From NCBI GenBank assembly GCA_021772895.1, contig JAJFLC010000006.1, positions 1 to 60,300 on the forward strand: DNA of 60,300 nucleotides, read 5' to 3'. Below are positions 18,093 to 29,100 of the stretch, piece by piece; position 1 is the first letter of the stretch; each line of letters opens with the position of its first letter. This stretch comes from Mariprofundaceae bacterium. Lineage in GTDB: Bacteria > Pseudomonadota > Zetaproteobacteria > Mariprofundales > Mariprofundaceae. The notes under the pieces are model-generated. The model worked only from the letters and a program-made list of their open reading frames with translations. It did not search any database and was not told the origin of the DNA. The position numbers were made by a program, and so were the translations under genes.

Positions 18093-20525
18093 TCAATGCG
18101 CCGTGGTCGAACCATCTTCAAGATATATCCCCACCACCGACTCCGGCACAAAATCTGAGGGCATACTTAACCCGGCAGGCAGCCGCGTCAAGGCATGTTT
18201 AAGCACATCATCTACATGCGATACAATATGAACCTCAAGACCTTTTAAAATATTTTCCGGAATCTCTTTTAAGTCCTTTTCATTCTCTTCAGGAATCACA
18301 ATATCTGTTAACCCGCCACGATGTGCAGCCAACAACTTCTCTTTCAGGCCTCCAATAGGTAAAGCCTTGCCACGTAAGGTTATTTCTCCCGTCATGCACA
18401 CATTTTTACGCACTGGAATGCCTGTCAATGCGGACACAATTGATGTCGCCATTGCCAAACCCGCAGAAGGTCCATCTTTTGGAATCGCTCCTTCCGGCAC
18501 ATGCACATGCACATCCACTTTCTGATGAAAATCGCTCTTCAATCCAAGCTGTTTTGCCCGGGAACGGACATAGGTAAAGGCCGCCTGTATCGATTCCTGC
18601 ATCACATCGCCCAATTGTCCTGTCACTGTGAGCTTGCCTTTGCCCGGTGTAAGTGCGGTTTCGATCTGTAGAAGCTCTCCACCGACCTCTGTCCAGGCAA
18701 GGCCTGTCACCACGCCAATTTGATCCTGTTCTTCAGCAAGACCAAAACGATATTTTTTCACACCCAAAAGTGTTTCTATATCTGAGGCTAAAACCTTCTT
18801 ACATGTTTCAAGGCCAGAGATCACCAGCTCTTTGGCCACTTTGCGGCACAATTTGGCCAGACAACGATCCAGGCCACGAACACCCGCCTCACGTGTATAA
18901 TATCGAACCACATCAAGCATTGCCGCTTCATCAAGCGTAAAATGCGCTCCCTTCAAACCATGATTTTTCATCTGTTTAGGCAAAAGATATTTCTGAGCAA
19001 TGGCAATTTTTTCTGCTTCAGTATATCCCGAAATTTGAATAATTTCCATTCGATCCAGCAATGGCCCAGGAATATTAAAACTATTCGCCGTGGTAATAAA
19101 CATCACTTCAGAAAGGTCATAATCTACTTCCATGTAGTGATCACTAAAGGTGTGGTTCTGTTCAGGATCCAGCACTTCCAACAGTGCCGATGAAGGGTCT
19201 CCACGAAAATCCGAGCCCATTTTATCAATTTCGTCCAGTAGAATTAACGGATTTTTTGTTCCCGCTTTTTTCATAGACTGAATAACTTTACCAGGCATCG
19301 ATCCGATATACGTACGCCTGTGCCCACGAATCTCTGACTCATCACGCACGCCACCGAGACTCATACGCACAAATTCACGGCGTGTTGCACGTGCGATAGA
19401 GCGGCCAAGTGATGTTTTACCCACACCCGGAGGACCTACAAAGCACAGTATCGGGCCTTTAAGTTTACGAACCAGTTGCAAAACAGCCAAGTGCTCAAGC
19501 ACACGCTCTTTCACTTTTTCAAGGCCAAAATGATCTTCGTCCAACACCTGTTCAGCAGCGACCAGATCCCTGCGAACACGGGAGCGTTTTTTCCATGGCA
19601 GTTCCAGCAACCAGTCCAGATAATTCCGAACCACCGTTGCTTCCGCACTCATTGGCGGCATCATTTTCAATCGTTTAAGTTCAGCTTCAGCTTTTGTTTT
19701 GGCCTCTGCAGTGAGTCCCAGCTTATCAATTTTTTCAGCCATCTCATCCAGTTCGGTGTGGGAATCTTCTTCCCCCAACTCTTTCTGAATCGCCTTCATC
19801 TGTTCAGAGAGATAATACTCTCGCTGACTCTTTTCCATCTGACGTTTCACACGTGAACGAATGCGTTTATCTACCTGCAACATCTCCATCTCTTCTTCCA
19901 TAAAGACATAGAGGCGCTCAAGACGCTCAATCACACTGGCCAACTCAAGCAGCGCCTGTTTTTCTTCCAGTTTCAGGTTCAAATGTGAGGCAATGGTATC
20001 TGCCAGCCTTTCCACATCTTCAACGGCTGAAATAGAGACCAGCACTTCCGGCGGCGTCTTTTTGTTCAGCTTCACATAGGATTCAAATTGAACCTCTAAA
20101 GATTTGGCAACAACTTCCTGCTCACGCGCATCTTCCTGTCTCTCTTCCATCGGAGAGAATTTACCACGCAGACACTTGCCGACATCCTGAATATTATCCA
20201 CGCATACACGTGCGCCACCTTCAACCAACACTTTAATCGTTCCATCTGGCAATTTAAGAAGCTGTAAAATACTTCCAACGGTTCCTACATTGTAGAGGTC
20301 TTCAACCTGAGGATCATCTTTTTCAGGATCTTTTTGAGCCAAAAGGAGAATCTGTTTTCCAGACTTCATCACTTCTTCCAATGCATACACCGATTTTTCA
20401 CGCCCGACAAAAAGCGGCACAATCATATGAGGAAATACAACAATATCACGAAGCGGTAAAACGGGTAACATGCCATCAACATTTTTATCGATCGGCCTGG
20501 TGGTTTCATTCATCAATTCAGCCAA
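18093..20525 (-). CDS. lon: ATP-dependent protease Lon
   Basis: An 810-residue LonA protease that degrades misfolded and regulatory proteins. The N-terminal LON domain ([15 protein letters not shown]) is followed by a coiled helical part, the AAA+ domain with Walker [10 protein letters not shown], and the protease domain with the Ser687 (PKDGPSAG) and Lys730 (GGLKEK) dyad. The start is TTG: GGAGG lies exactly 6 bases upstream, and the next ATG, four codons in, is too far from it. Flanked by clpX and hup. Confidence 0.97.
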   Translation of the reverse strand: MAELMNETTRPIDKNVDGMLPVLPLRDIVVFPHMIVPLFVGREKSVYALEEVMKSGKQILLLAQKDPEKDDPQVEDLYNVGTVGSILQLLKLPDGTIKVLVEGGARVCVDNIQDVGKCLRGKFSPMEERQEDAREQEVVAKSLEVQFESYVKLNKKTPPEVLVSISAVEDVERLADTIASHLNLKLEEKQALLELASVIERLERLYVFMEEEMEMLQVDKRIRSRVKRQMEKSQREYYLSEQMKAIQKELGEEDSHTELDEMAEKIDKLGLTAEAKTKAEAELKRLKMMPPMSAEATVVRNYLDWLLELPWKKRSRVRRDLVAAEQVLDEDHFGLEKVKERVLEHLAVLQLVRKLKGPILCFVGPPGVGKTSLGRSIARATRREFVRMSLGGVRDESEIRGHRRTYIGSMPGKVIQSMKKAGTKNPLILLDEIDKMGSDFRGDPSSALLEVLDPEQNHTFSDHYMEVDYDLSEVMFITTANSFNIPGPLLDRMEIIQISGYTEAEKIAIAQKYLLPKQMKNHGLKGAHFTLDEAAMLDVVRYYTREAGVRGLDRCLAKLCRKVAKELVISGLETCKKVLASDIETLLGVKKYRFGLAEEQDQIGVVTGLAWTEVGGELLQIETALTPGKGKLTVTGQLGDVMQESIQAAFTYVRSRAKQLGLKSDFHQKVDVHVHVPEGAIPKDGPSAGLAMATSIVSALTGIPVRKNVCMTGEITLRGKALPIGGLKEKLLAAHRGGLTDIVIPEENEKDLKEIPENILKGLEVHIVSHVDDVLKHALTRLPAGLSMPSDFVPESVVGIYLEDGSTTAH

Positions 20526-20697
20526 AAGAGGCCTCCTTTATTTTCATCTTAATCCAGATATTCCAAACCACTGACAGTGCTTAAGTGGTCGATCAAGACC
20601 ATTAAAAAATCACACATTTATATATTCTTTTAAAGCAATCCAAGTATCATGCATCCAAAATGCTTCAATACACTTGCCCGAGTTTACTAAAAAGACC

Positions 20698-21954
20698 TCA
20701 GGCAGCGGCATCATCGGCGTGAAAAACCAGCACCGGTTTTGCCGAACTTTCAACGACATCATGGTTGATAACACATTTTTCCACATTTCCCATCGTGGGA
20801 ATATCATACATCACATCAAGCATCACTGCTTCCATAATGGCTCTTAGGCCGCGCGCACCTGTTTTACGTTTAATCGCCTTCTCCGCGATGGATACCAAAG
20901 CATCATCCGTAAAAGCCAACTCCACATTATCATAGCCAAGCAATGCCTGATATTGTTTCACCAATGCATTTTTTGGCTCTGTTAAAATTTGTAACAGTGC
21001 ATCTTTATCAAGTTCACTTAATGTCGCAACCGCTGGCAAACGACCGACCAGTTCAGGAATCAACCCGTACTGAATCAGATCTTCCGGCTCCACCTGACTC
21101 AAAATCAAGCCAATATCACGCTCTTCTTCCGTCTGCACCGCAGCCCCAAAACCAATCGAGCGCTTTTTACCTTTGGCTTCAATAAGCTTCTCAAGACCAG
21201 CAAAAGCCCCGCCAAGAACAAACAGAATATTGGTAGTATCAACCTGTAAGAACTCTTGCTGCGGATGTTTGCGACCACCCTGTGGCGGCACCGAAGCCAC
21301 AGTCCCTTCAATCAGTTTAAGCAGCGCCTGCTGCACGCCTTCACCGGAAACATCACGCGTGATCGATGGTGAATCAGCTTTACGGGAAAGCTTATCAACC
21401 TCATCAATGTAAACGATGCCACGCTGGGCTTTCTCAACATCATAATCAGCCGCTTGCAGCAGTTTCAGGATGATGTTTTCAACATCTTCTCCCACATAAC
21501 CGGCCTCTGTCAGCGTGGTTGCATCAGCCATAATGAAAGGAACATCAAAAATGCGTGCCAATGTTTGCGCCAATAGCGTCTTTCCACTGCCCGTTGGCCC
21601 CAGCAACAGCACATTACTTTTAGCAATTTCAACATCGCTTGTCTCATTATGTGCAATACGTTTGTAATGATTATAAACCGCAACAGCAAGCAGCCGTTTG
21701 GAAGATTCCTGTCCAATGACATAATCATCAAGGAATGCTTTTATTTCTGCGGGCTTGGGCAGCCCACCAGGTTTTGGCTCACTGCTTTTTTCATCGCCGG
21801 AAAGCTCTTCAACAATAATTTCATTGCAAAGCTCAATACACTCATCGCAAATAAAAACAGTTGGCCCTGCAATCAGTTTTTTAACATCGTGCTGACTCTT
21901 GCCACAAAAAGAGCAATAAAGTGTTGAATCGCCACCATTATTCTGTGTGCCCAT
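20698..21954 (-). CDS. clpX: ATP-dependent Clp protease ATP-binding subunit ClpX
   Basis: Unfoldase partner of ClpP. The N-terminal zinc-binding domain has Cys14, Cys17, Cys36 and Cys39. The AAA+ core has Walker A GPTGSGKT and Walker [10 protein letters not shown], and the IGF-type ClpP-docking loop is RSIGFGA. 418 residues, full length. GGAGG inside the end of clpP serves as ribosome binding site, and only 2 bases separate the clpP stop from the ATG. Confidence 0.98.
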   Translation of the reverse strand: MGTQNNGGDSTLYCSFCGKSQHDVKKLIAGPTVFICDECIELCNEIIVEELSGDEKSSEPKPGGLPKPAEIKAFLDDYVIGQESSKRLLAVAVYNHYKRIAHNETSDVEIAKSNVLLLGPTGSGKTLLAQTLARIFDVPFIMADATTLTEAGYVGEDVENIILKLLQAADYDVEKAQRGIVYIDEVDKLSRKADSPSITRDVSGEGVQQALLKLIEGTVASVPPQGGRKHPQQEFLQVDTTNILFVLGGAFAGLEKLIEAKGKKRSIGFGAAVQTEEERDIGLILSQVEPEDLIQYGLIPELVGRLPAVATLSELDKDALLQILTEPKNALVKQYQALLGYDNVELAFTDDALVSIAEKAIKRKTGARGLRAIMEAVMLDVMYDIPTMGNVEKCVINHDVVESSAKPVLVFHADDAAA

Positions 21955-21956
21955 AC

Positions 21957-22571
21957 CTAACCTCCGGTATTCTCATCACCCGGCATGTCGGCCCGGGAAA
22001 CAAGCACCTCATCGACCAAACCGTAATCGCGCGCTTCTTCGGCGGTCAAGAAATAATCGCGCTCCACATCATCCGCAACCTTGTCAATCGGCTGCCCCGT
22101 GTGATGTGCCATCATCTCGTTCATCCGCTCTTTCAGCTTGATGATCTCACGCGCATGAATCTCAATATCGGTTGCCTGACCTTGGAAACCACCCAAAGGC
22201 TGATGAATCATCACCCTTGCATTGGGCAAAGCATAACGCTTGCCAGCCTTGCCCGCTGCCAGCAACTGAGCACCCATACTGGCCGCCTGCCCCACACAGA
22301 GTGTTGAAACATCACAACGAATATACTGCATCGTATCATAAATGGCCATGCCGGCGGTCACAATCCCGCCCGGGCTATTAATATAGACATAGATATCTTT
22401 ATCCGGGCCTTCTGATTCGAGATACAACAACTGGGCTGTGATCAGGTTAGCCATGTGATCATCCACCTGACCTGAGAGAAAAACAATTCTCTCTTTCAAG
22501 AGCCTTGAATAGATATCATAGGAACGTTCACCTCTTGCTGTGCGCTCTACTACCATTGGAACCAGATTCAT
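21957..22571 (-). CDS. clpP: ATP-dependent Clp protease proteolytic subunit
   Basis: Serine peptidase that forms the ClpP double ring. The catalytic triad is intact and at the standard positions: Ser98 (QAASMGA), His123 (VMIHQPLGG) and Asp172 (VERDYFL). 204 residues. It follows tig by 56 bases and is coupled to clpX, giving the classic tig-clpP-clpX order. Confidence 0.98.
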   Translation of the reverse strand: MNLVPMVVERTARGERSYDIYSRLLKERIVFLSGQVDDHMANLITAQLLYLESEGPDKDIYVYINSPGGIVTAGMAIYDTMQYIRCDVSTLCVGQAASMGAQLLAAGKAGKRYALPNARVMIHQPLGGFQGQATDIEIHAREIIKLKERMNEMMAHHTGQPIDKVADDVERDYFLTAEEARDYGLVDEVLVSRADMPGDENTGG

Positions 22572-22627
22572 GAAGCCTCCTGCAAATTCGTTCTTTCGCT
22601 ACCCGTTAAGCCGGACTTATAGCCGAA

Positions 22628-23956
22628 TCAGGTTTTATCCTGTGCTTCCTGCCATTCAGACAATGTCATGCTAACCTTTTTGGTTTTTGCTTGCGAGACA
22701 ATATATTCGACACACTTACCTTCTAGCAAGCGTTCACGCACAGAAGCCATCTGTTCCTTCTGGCTTTTAATCCATGAAACAAACTGATCTTTCTGCTCTG
22801 CCGGGTACTGAGTTGCCATTTTTTCAATTTCTGAATCGATGTCAGCGTCTTCAACTTCCAAACCAGCTTCATCACGAATGGATTGCATCAGAACAGACAG
22901 TTTCAAACCTTTTACAGAACGTTCACGCACCTCTTTTTTAAATGCTTCATCTTCAAACATTTCCTTGGTAAGTTCCATACCCTGTTGCTGCATATTCTGA
23001 GTAAGACGCTGCGTGGTTGCCTTCATGTCTTCTTCGATCAAACGATCCGGCAGTGAAACTTCATTGGCTTCCAACAGCGCCTCAAAAGCTGCTTCGCGTG
23101 TTCCCTGTTTTGCAGCATCTTCAGATTCCGCGTCAAGGCGAGTACGCGCATCAGCATTCAACGCATCAGCATTTTCAAACCCAAGTATTTCAGCCAGTTC
23201 GTCATTGTTTGTTGCTTTAACAGATTTTGCGACACTTTTCACCTGTGTTTCAAAGCGGGCTGCTTTACCTGCCAAATGATTGGCTTGATAGTCGGCAGGG
23301 AATGTCACTTCTATGGTACAATCATCCCCGGCTTTTTTACCCATCAACTGATCTTCAAAACCGGGAATAAACTGCCCTGCACCCAACACAAGCGGTGCAT
23401 CTTCGCCTTTACCGCCTTCAAATGCCTCATCGCCGATAAAGCCGACAAAATCAATGACAACCTGATCACCTTTTTCGGCTACACGACCATCTTCAACTGC
23501 ATATTTCACCTGTGATTCCATCAAACGATCAACCACCGTCTGGATATCCGCATCGGTCACTTCAACTTCAGTTTCGTTAAATTTCAATTTAGACAGCGCT
23601 TTCACTTTCACATCCGGCCAGGTCACAACATTCATCGTGAATGCAAAGCCCGCACCAGGCTGAACAGCAGGGATATCAAGTTCCGGCTGAGCCGCAGGTG
23701 TCAAACCCGATGCTTCAATTGCAGCAACGTAGTGTGTTTGAAGCAATTCAGAAACCGTATCTTCATGCAGTTTGGCACCAAACTGTTTTTTCAGCATATC
23801 CGCAGGCATCTTCCCTTGACGGAAACCCGGAAGCTTTGTGGATCCTGCGAGTTTGCTGGATTGTTCAGCATGAATACGATCATATTCTGACTGTGCAATT
23901 TGCACATCAACCTGATGTTCGTTATCGCCTAACTTCTTTACTGTCGTCTGGATCAT
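22628..23956 (-). CDS. tig: trigger factor
   Basis: Ribosome-associated chaperone and peptidyl-prolyl isomerase acting on nascent chains. The ribosome-docking loop is GFRQGKMP at about residues 44-51, the PPIase domain has GDQVVIDFVGFIGDEAFEGG, and the C-terminal helical arms follow. 442 residues, about the usual length. First gene of the protein-quality-control block. Confidence 0.97.
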   Translation of the reverse strand: MIQTTVKKLGDNEHQVDVQIAQSEYDRIHAEQSSKLAGSTKLPGFRQGKMPADMLKKQFGAKLHEDTVSELLQTHYVAAIEASGLTPAAQPELDIPAVQPGAGFAFTMNVVTWPDVKVKALSKLKFNETEVEVTDADIQTVVDRLMESQVKYAVEDGRVAEKGDQVVIDFVGFIGDEAFEGGKGEDAPLVLGAGQFIPGFEDQLMGKKAGDDCTIEVTFPADYQANHLAGKAARFETQVKSVAKSVKATNNDELAEILGFENADALNADARTRLDAESEDAAKQGTREAAFEALLEANEVSLPDRLIEEDMKATTQRLTQNMQQQGMELTKEMFEDEAFKKEVRERSVKGLKLSVLMQSIRDEAGLEVEDADIDSEIEKMATQYPAEQKDQFVSWIKSQKEQMASVRERLLEGKCVEYIVSQAKTKKVSMTLSEWQEAQDKT

Positions 23957-24085
23957 TATCTCATCTCCATTTGGCCATCATTTGACCATAAGCCATAAAT
24001 ACAAAGGGCCGCCTACCTCACCCCTGCTATCCGGGAAACTGGCAAAACGGCCTTTCTGTAGTCACATCGTATGTCGCATCAATAT

Positions 24086-24169
24086 TGGTACGAGGGGGGG
24101 GACTCGAACCCCCACATCATAGATACTGGTACCTAAAACCAGCGCGTCTACCAATTCCGCCACCCTCGC
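24086..24169 (-). tRNA. tRNA-Leu (UAG)
   Basis: An 84-base class II tRNA with a long variable arm, anticodon loop TTTAGGT (UAG), TTCGAGT T-loop, discriminator A and encoded CCA. The acceptor GCGAGGG pairs with CCCTCGT, leaving a G1-U72 wobble at the end of the stem. It lies upstream of tig on the same strand. Confidence 0.95.
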
Positions 24170-24308
24170 ATACATCTAAACCCGCAAACCAAAAAATAAG
24201 GCCCGCTAAATCAAGGGGCGGAACTATGCCATCTATATTTTCAGAATCAATCGTGTAAATGACCCATAAATAAAAACGACTGTCCTGCAAACTCAAAATA
24301 GCAATCCC

Positions 24309-25634
24309 TCAAAACGGTAATGGGACAGGTTTACCATTGATAGAAAGCTTTCCATCCGCCATATGCAGTGTGCTGTGCAACATGCCATCTTTCGCTTCAA
24401 TAAAACCATTCAGGGTCAGATTATCAGCTACTGGAGCCATTTTCGAATCCGCAAAATAAACTGCAGGCACTGTCAAATCAGCATCAATCAGCACACTCTT
24501 TTTTAAATGCTGAATATCCGCAAACTGTTCCGGTGCAGTTTCCGGCAGTGTGGTTTTCAATGTGCCCTGTACATTCCCATGAGGTGTCGACACCTCCATC
24601 TCGCTGATTTCAAGCACAGGCCCATGACTCAGCATCTCCGGCAAAAGCGTCATCAGATCCTGCATATTGACTGACTGGGCAGCATGACTTGCGGCCTTAC
24701 TCTCCAACTGTTGAATTTTCGCCAGCGTATCAACCGGAAGATTTTCCATAGACATACGGTAAACACCCGGGCCATACATCTCACCAGCCACATCAACAGA
24801 TTCCACCGTACTATTTATGACTGTATCAACCAAATCATCACGCGTCCCTATATGCGTATCCGAATCCAAATGTAAATTTTTAATCATCAGCTTCTTGCCT
24901 TGCCCCTCAAACAGAACCTTTTTCTGATCCCAGACTACATTGCCCACCCAGACACCTTGATAATGCTCAACATCTGTTTTAATTGTCGTCTCTGACAGAT
25001 TCACCACCCCTTCTTTTCCGGTAAATGTTAACCCTTCCCAAGTAATCTCACCTTTGGCCTGATGTCCCAGTTTTGCAATATGCCAATGACTTAATACAGG
25101 ATGAACAATCGCCATCTCCTCGGTTTGTTTATCATTGAATAATATTTTTGATGTGTTTAATATCACATCCGCACTGCGGCTAAAATGAACCATCACTTGC
25201 ATGGAGAGCAGCTCCCCTTCAAACATGCCTGCCGTTTTTGTACGTGTTTCATCATCCAGAATCAAACGACTTTCGACTTTACCTAACCCTATACCGAAGC
25301 TTTCACCCAACCAAAAGGGTCCATGATGAACAATACTCTCCACCTTAAATACAGGCCGTGTTTCATCACTTTTAATACCCGCAGATGCATTGGCTTTGTT
25401 CTTGTAACGCTTGTATTCAGCTGCAAATTTTTCGTCTGTCACTTCAAATTCAGTCACAATCGTGGATGACATCCAATCACGCTCATACCCCTTGCCATGC
25501 AAAAGAAAAACATCCTCAAAAGCTTCTTCCACCAACAATTCCTGATAGCGCTGCTCAAGCAATTTCCCCGATACAAAGGGCCCTGCAACAACAAAAATTC
25601 CCAGCATCACCAACACAACAATAGCCTTTTTCAT
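24309..25634 (-). CDS. DUF945 family protein (YdgA-like)
   Basis: A 441-residue protein with an N-terminal signal anchor (AIVVLVMLGIFVVAGPFVSG) and a long, beta-rich periplasmic part. The start GKLLEQRYQELL and repeated short strands match the DUF945/YdgA family of envelope proteins with no settled function. GAGG precedes the ATG. It is a single gene between tRNA genes. Confidence 0.85.
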   Translation of the reverse strand: MKKAIVVLVMLGIFVVAGPFVSGKLLEQRYQELLVEEAFEDVFLLHGKGYERDWMSSTIVTEFEVTDEKFAAEYKRYKNKANASAGIKSDETRPVFKVESIVHHGPFWLGESFGIGLGKVESRLILDDETRTKTAGMFEGELLSMQVMVHFSRSADVILNTSKILFNDKQTEEMAIVHPVLSHWHIAKLGHQAKGEITWEGLTFTGKEGVVNLSETTIKTDVEHYQGVWVGNVVWDQKKVLFEGQGKKLMIKNLHLDSDTHIGTRDDLVDTVINSTVESVDVAGEMYGPGVYRMSMENLPVDTLAKIQQLESKAASHAAQSVNMQDLMTLLPEMLSHGPVLEISEMEVSTPHGNVQGTLKTTLPETAPEQFADIQHLKKSVLIDADLTVPAVYFADSKMAPVADNLTLNGFIEAKDGMLHSTLHMADGKLSINGKPVPLPF

Positions 25635-25767
25635 GCCCCGCCTCCAAATAAAATGTTAGATGACACTAATACCATCTTAAAAATAATCATCACAAAATAT
25701 TTATGGAACACCCAATAAATAAACGAAACCCCAGCCTCAAAACACAGATGTAACATCGATAGAAAAT

Positions 25768-25803
25768 AAAAAGGCACCTACGGAAACGTAGGTGCCTTTT
25801 TTT
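25768..25803 (-). terminator. terminator of tRNA-Lys
   Basis: A perfect 10-bp stem (GGCACCTACG with CGTAGGTGCC) and a tetraloop, flanked by A and T runs on the two sides so that it can work in both directions. It follows tRNA-Lys by a few bases on the minus strand. Confidence 0.93.
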
Positions 25804-25804
25804 A

Positions 25805-25880
<76 letters not shown>

Positions 25881-26005
25881 TAAATTAATTATGATAACAA
25901 CTTCGGATGAATGATAGACATCATCATCCGACTTTTACAAGATGTTTAAAACAAAGCAAAAGTTACATTTTTGGCTTTGTCTTCACAACATCTCATACAT
26001 AAATA

Positions 26006-26081
26006 TGGGGTGGTCGAGGGGATTCGAACCCCCAACAACCGGCATCACAAGCCGGGGCTCTACCATTGAACTACGACCACC
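26006..26081 (-). tRNA. tRNA-His (GUG)
   Basis: Anticodon loop TTGTGAT (GUG), acceptor GTGGTCG paired to CGACCAC, discriminator C and encoded CCA. A G is encoded at position -1, opposite the discriminator C, as required for histidyl-tRNA synthetase recognition. Confidence 0.97.
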
Positions 26082-26100
26082 ATTATGTGTCTCGTTCGAC

Positions 26101-26177
<77 letters not shown>

Positions 26178-26200
26178 CCTGTCAGGCAAACAGTCGAAAA

Positions 26201-26277
<77 letters not shown>

Positions 26278-26429
26278 AATTTTTCGACACATCCGTCTCA
26301 CAACGGAAGGCGGCGCAACATATGCGGAAGATGCCCCTCCGTCAATCCCCGAGTCAGAAAAAAAGAGGCGGGTGACCCGGCTCTCCTGTCAATATACTAT
26401 ACCGGCCCCTTTCATGTGAGGTGATCGTA

Positions 26430-26987
26430 ATGAATAGCATTCAAGAGAGCATTAAAATGCGTGGTACAACAATTTGCTGCGTCCGCAAAAAGAATCAGGT
26501 GGCGATTGCCGGCGATGGTCAGGTCACCTTGGGTGATACCGTCATCAAACATGGTGCAAAAAAAGTGCGCAGCATTCGCGATGGCTCCATTCTCACCGGT
26601 TTTGCCGGTTCCACAGCCGATGCCATGAATCTCTTTGAAAAATTTGAAGCCAAACTGGATGAACATGGTGGAAGCCTGACCCGTGCAGCGGTAGGGCTTG
26701 CCAAAGACTGGCGTACTGATCGTTATCTTCGCAAACTCGAAGCCATGATGATTGTCGCTGATGCGGAGCGTACATTAATCATCTCAGGAAACGGCGATGT
26801 ACTGGAGCCTGATGAAGGTGTGGCCGCAATCGGTTCAGGCGGTGCTTATGCCAAGTCCGCAGCCATCGCGCTGGTTCGCCATAGCGATCTTAATGCACGC
26901 GATTCCGTCTCAGAAGCCATGAAAGTGGCTGCCGATATCTGTATTTATACCAACACCTCATTCACCATCGAATCACTGGAGAGCTAA
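26430..26987 (+). CDS. hslV: HslV (ClpQ) ATP-dependent protease peptidase subunit
   Basis: N-terminal-threonine peptidase of the HslUV protease. The motif RGTTICCVR suggests that a short leader of about 11 residues is removed to expose the catalytic Thr, as in other HslV with GTT. The [12 protein letters not shown] and GSGGAYA segments fit the family. ATG at 26430 is preceded by GAGGTG at ideal spacing; a GTG three codons earlier is less likely. hslU follows after 3 bases. Confidence 0.97.
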   Translation: MNSIQESIKMRGTTICCVRKKNQVAIAGDGQVTLGDTVIKHGAKKVRSIRDGSILTGFAGSTADAMNLFEKFEAKLDEHGGSLTRAAVGLAKDWRTDRYLRKLEAMMIVADAERTLIISGNGDVLEPDEGVAAIGSGGAYAKSAAIALVRHSDLNARDSVSEAMKVAADICIYTNTSFTIESLES

Positions 26988-26990
26988 CAG

Positions 26991-28337
26991 ATGAGCCACA
27001 CCATGACCCCAAGAGAGATTGTTTCGGAACTCGATCGTTTCATTATCGGGCAACATGATGCCAAACGCGCTGTTGCGATTGCTTTAAGAAACCGCTGGCG
27101 CCGTCAGAAGGTAGAATCGCCCATGCGTGAAGAGATCACACCAAAGAATATCCTGCTGATCGGCCCCACGGGTGTAGGCAAAACTGAAATCGCCCGCAGA
27201 TTAGCACGCCTTGCCAAAGCACCTTTTATCAAAGTCGAAGCAACCAAATATACCGAAGTTGGTTATGTTGGCCGCGATGTTGAGTCCATCATTCGTGATC
27301 TGGTCGATTTTTCCATCAAAATGGTTCGTGATGAACATCTGATCAAAGTACAGACCCGTGCAGAAGAAGCAGCCGAAGAACATCTGCTCAACATCCTTAT
27401 TCCTCATTCCGTTGATGCTGGTAAGCCTGTCTCAGCAGATAGAAAAGACCCCAACCATGATTCACGGGAAAAGATGCGCCACAAACTTCGTTTGGGTGAA
27501 CTGGATAATCGGCAAGTGGAAATCGACATGCCTGAACAGGCGCAAATGCCAATGTTCCAAATGTTCTCCAACCAGGGCAGTGAAGAAGTCGATCTGAACC
27601 TGAAAGACATGTTTGGCAACATGATGGGCGGCGGCAAAAAGAAATCCAAACGTATGACTGTGAAAGAAGCTATGCAAGCACTCAAACAGCAGGAAGCGGA
27701 TCGTCTTCTCGATATGGATCGCATCAAAGAAGAAGCCATTGAGCGTACCGAAAACAGTGGCATCGTTTTTCTTGATGAGATGGATAAAATCACGCATCGC
27801 TCAGGAAAGGATGGCGATGTATCACGCGAAGGCGTGCAGCGTGATCTGTTGCCACTCGTAGAAGGAACCAGTATCAATTGTCGCCATGGTTCAGTCAAAA
27901 CCGATCATATTCTCTTTATTGCATCCGGTGCTTTCCATCTCTCCAAACCATCGGATTTGATCCCTGAGCTACAGGGTCGTTTTCCGATCCGGGTCAACCT
28001 TAGTGCCCTGACCGAAGATGATTTTCGCCGTATTTTGGTCGAGCCTGAATCATCTCTGACCAAACAATATGCCGCACTGTTGCAAACTGAAGGCGTAACG
28101 CTCAACTACACTGAAGACGGCATTGCTGAACTAGCCAGATTAGCTGTGCAAGTGAATGAAAAAACCGAAAACATTGGTGCCCGCCGTCTGCATACACTGC
28201 TGGAACGTGTTCTCGATGAAATCAGTTTTGATGCCACTGAGCGAGCGGACAAAGAGATCGAGGTCAATGCAGCGTATGTTTGTAATCAACTGGGCGACAT
28301 CGCCGAAGATGAAGATCTCTCGCGCTATATTCTCTAA
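26991..28337 (+). CDS. hslU: HslU (ClpY) ATP-dependent protease ATPase subunit
   Basis: AAA+ unfoldase that feeds HslV. Canonical start [17 protein letters not shown] (residues 5-21), Walker [10 protein letters not shown], the pore motif GYVGRD, Walker [10 protein letters not shown], a mid-insertion I-domain rich in Met/Gln, and the C-terminal end DLSRYIL that docks into HslV. 448 residues. The ribosome binding site lies inside the end of hslV. Confidence 0.98.
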   Translation: MSHTMTPREIVSELDRFIIGQHDAKRAVAIALRNRWRRQKVESPMREEITPKNILLIGPTGVGKTEIARRLARLAKAPFIKVEATKYTEVGYVGRDVESIIRDLVDFSIKMVRDEHLIKVQTRAEEAAEEHLLNILIPHSVDAGKPVSADRKDPNHDSREKMRHKLRLGELDNRQVEIDMPEQAQMPMFQMFSNQGSEEVDLNLKDMFGNMMGGGKKKSKRMTVKEAMQALKQQEADRLLDMDRIKEEAIERTENSGIVFLDEMDKITHRSGKDGDVSREGVQRDLLPLVEGTSINCRHGSVKTDHILFIASGAFHLSKPSDLIPELQGRFPIRVNLSALTEDDFRRILVEPESSLTKQYAALLQTEGVTLNYTEDGIAELARLAVQVNEKTENIGARRLHTLLERVLDEISFDATERADKEIEVNAAYVCNQLGDIAEDEDLSRYIL

Positions 28338-28380
28338 AGACAGCGATACGATGAAGCCATAGCATTCGCTTTATTACAAG

Positions 28381-29100
28381 CTAATCCACAAATGGGCCGT
28401 GCTGATGGATCGACTCACCGTGAGGTTTTCCGAAGCACCACATGAATCGACTGCTTTCAACGGCGTCAATGACCAGACGACTCAAGCCATCTACATATGC
28501 GGCAGTTCCAGCACTGGCAGCTTCACCATTCACGTTAATTGAACCCTCAACCACATAGATAAAACCTTGAAACTCATTCGGCACAGCACGTTCAAATACG
28601 CTTCCCGAATCAAGGGAAATATCAAGATACTCAACATCTGTCTTTAACTGAATCGGACCACCTTCACCCACTATCATGCGCAGTGTGCCGCCATCTATAG
28701 TAATTTCCGAAATCTGATCTCTCTCAATCTGTTGATAATCAGGGTCTATACCCTTCAAACGCTGCGGTAGATTGATCCAGAGTTGGATACCAGCGGCTCT
28801 TCCCTCTGGCATCTCGGAATGAACCATGCCCCTGCCTGCCGTAAAACGCTGCGCACCCCCACCATGCACACATCCCTTGTTACCCAGATTATCCGCATGC
28901 TGCATGCCACCTGCAAACATGTAGGTAATTGCTTCAAAACCACGATGCGGATGATCGGGAAAACCACCGGCTGTTATATCAAAATGATCCCAGAGCACAA
29001 ACGGATCAAAATTTCTCAACCCTGCCACAGGCATCAATCGTTTAACCTCAACACCATCACCCTCGGGCACAACAAGAGCCTTCACAATATCAATACTCAC
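28381..29100 (-). CDS. pirin family protein (YhaK-like)
   Basis: A 239-residue bicupin. The N-terminal cupin has PFVLWDHF and the metal-binding FPDHPHRGFEAITYMF with further HGGG and HSEMPEG motifs. Pirins bind iron, and some act as quercetinases or redox sensors. It is the last gene of the nine-gene redox operon and overlaps the gene before it by 4 bases. In E. coli a pirin (YhaK) sits in the YhaJ/YqjG neighbourhood as well, supporting the shared-regulon reading. Confidence 0.93.
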   Translation of the reverse strand: MSIDIVKALVVPEGDGVEVKRLMPVAGLRNFDPFVLWDHFDITAGGFPDHPHRGFEAITYMFAGGMQHADNLGNKGCVHGGGAQRFTAGRGMVHSEMPEGRAAGIQLWINLPQRLKGIDPDYQQIERDQISEITIDGGTLRMIVGEGGPIQLKTDVEYLDISLDSGSVFERAVPNEFQGFIYVVEGSINVNGEAASAGTAAYVDGLSRLVIDAVESSRFMWCFGKPHGESIHQHGPFVD

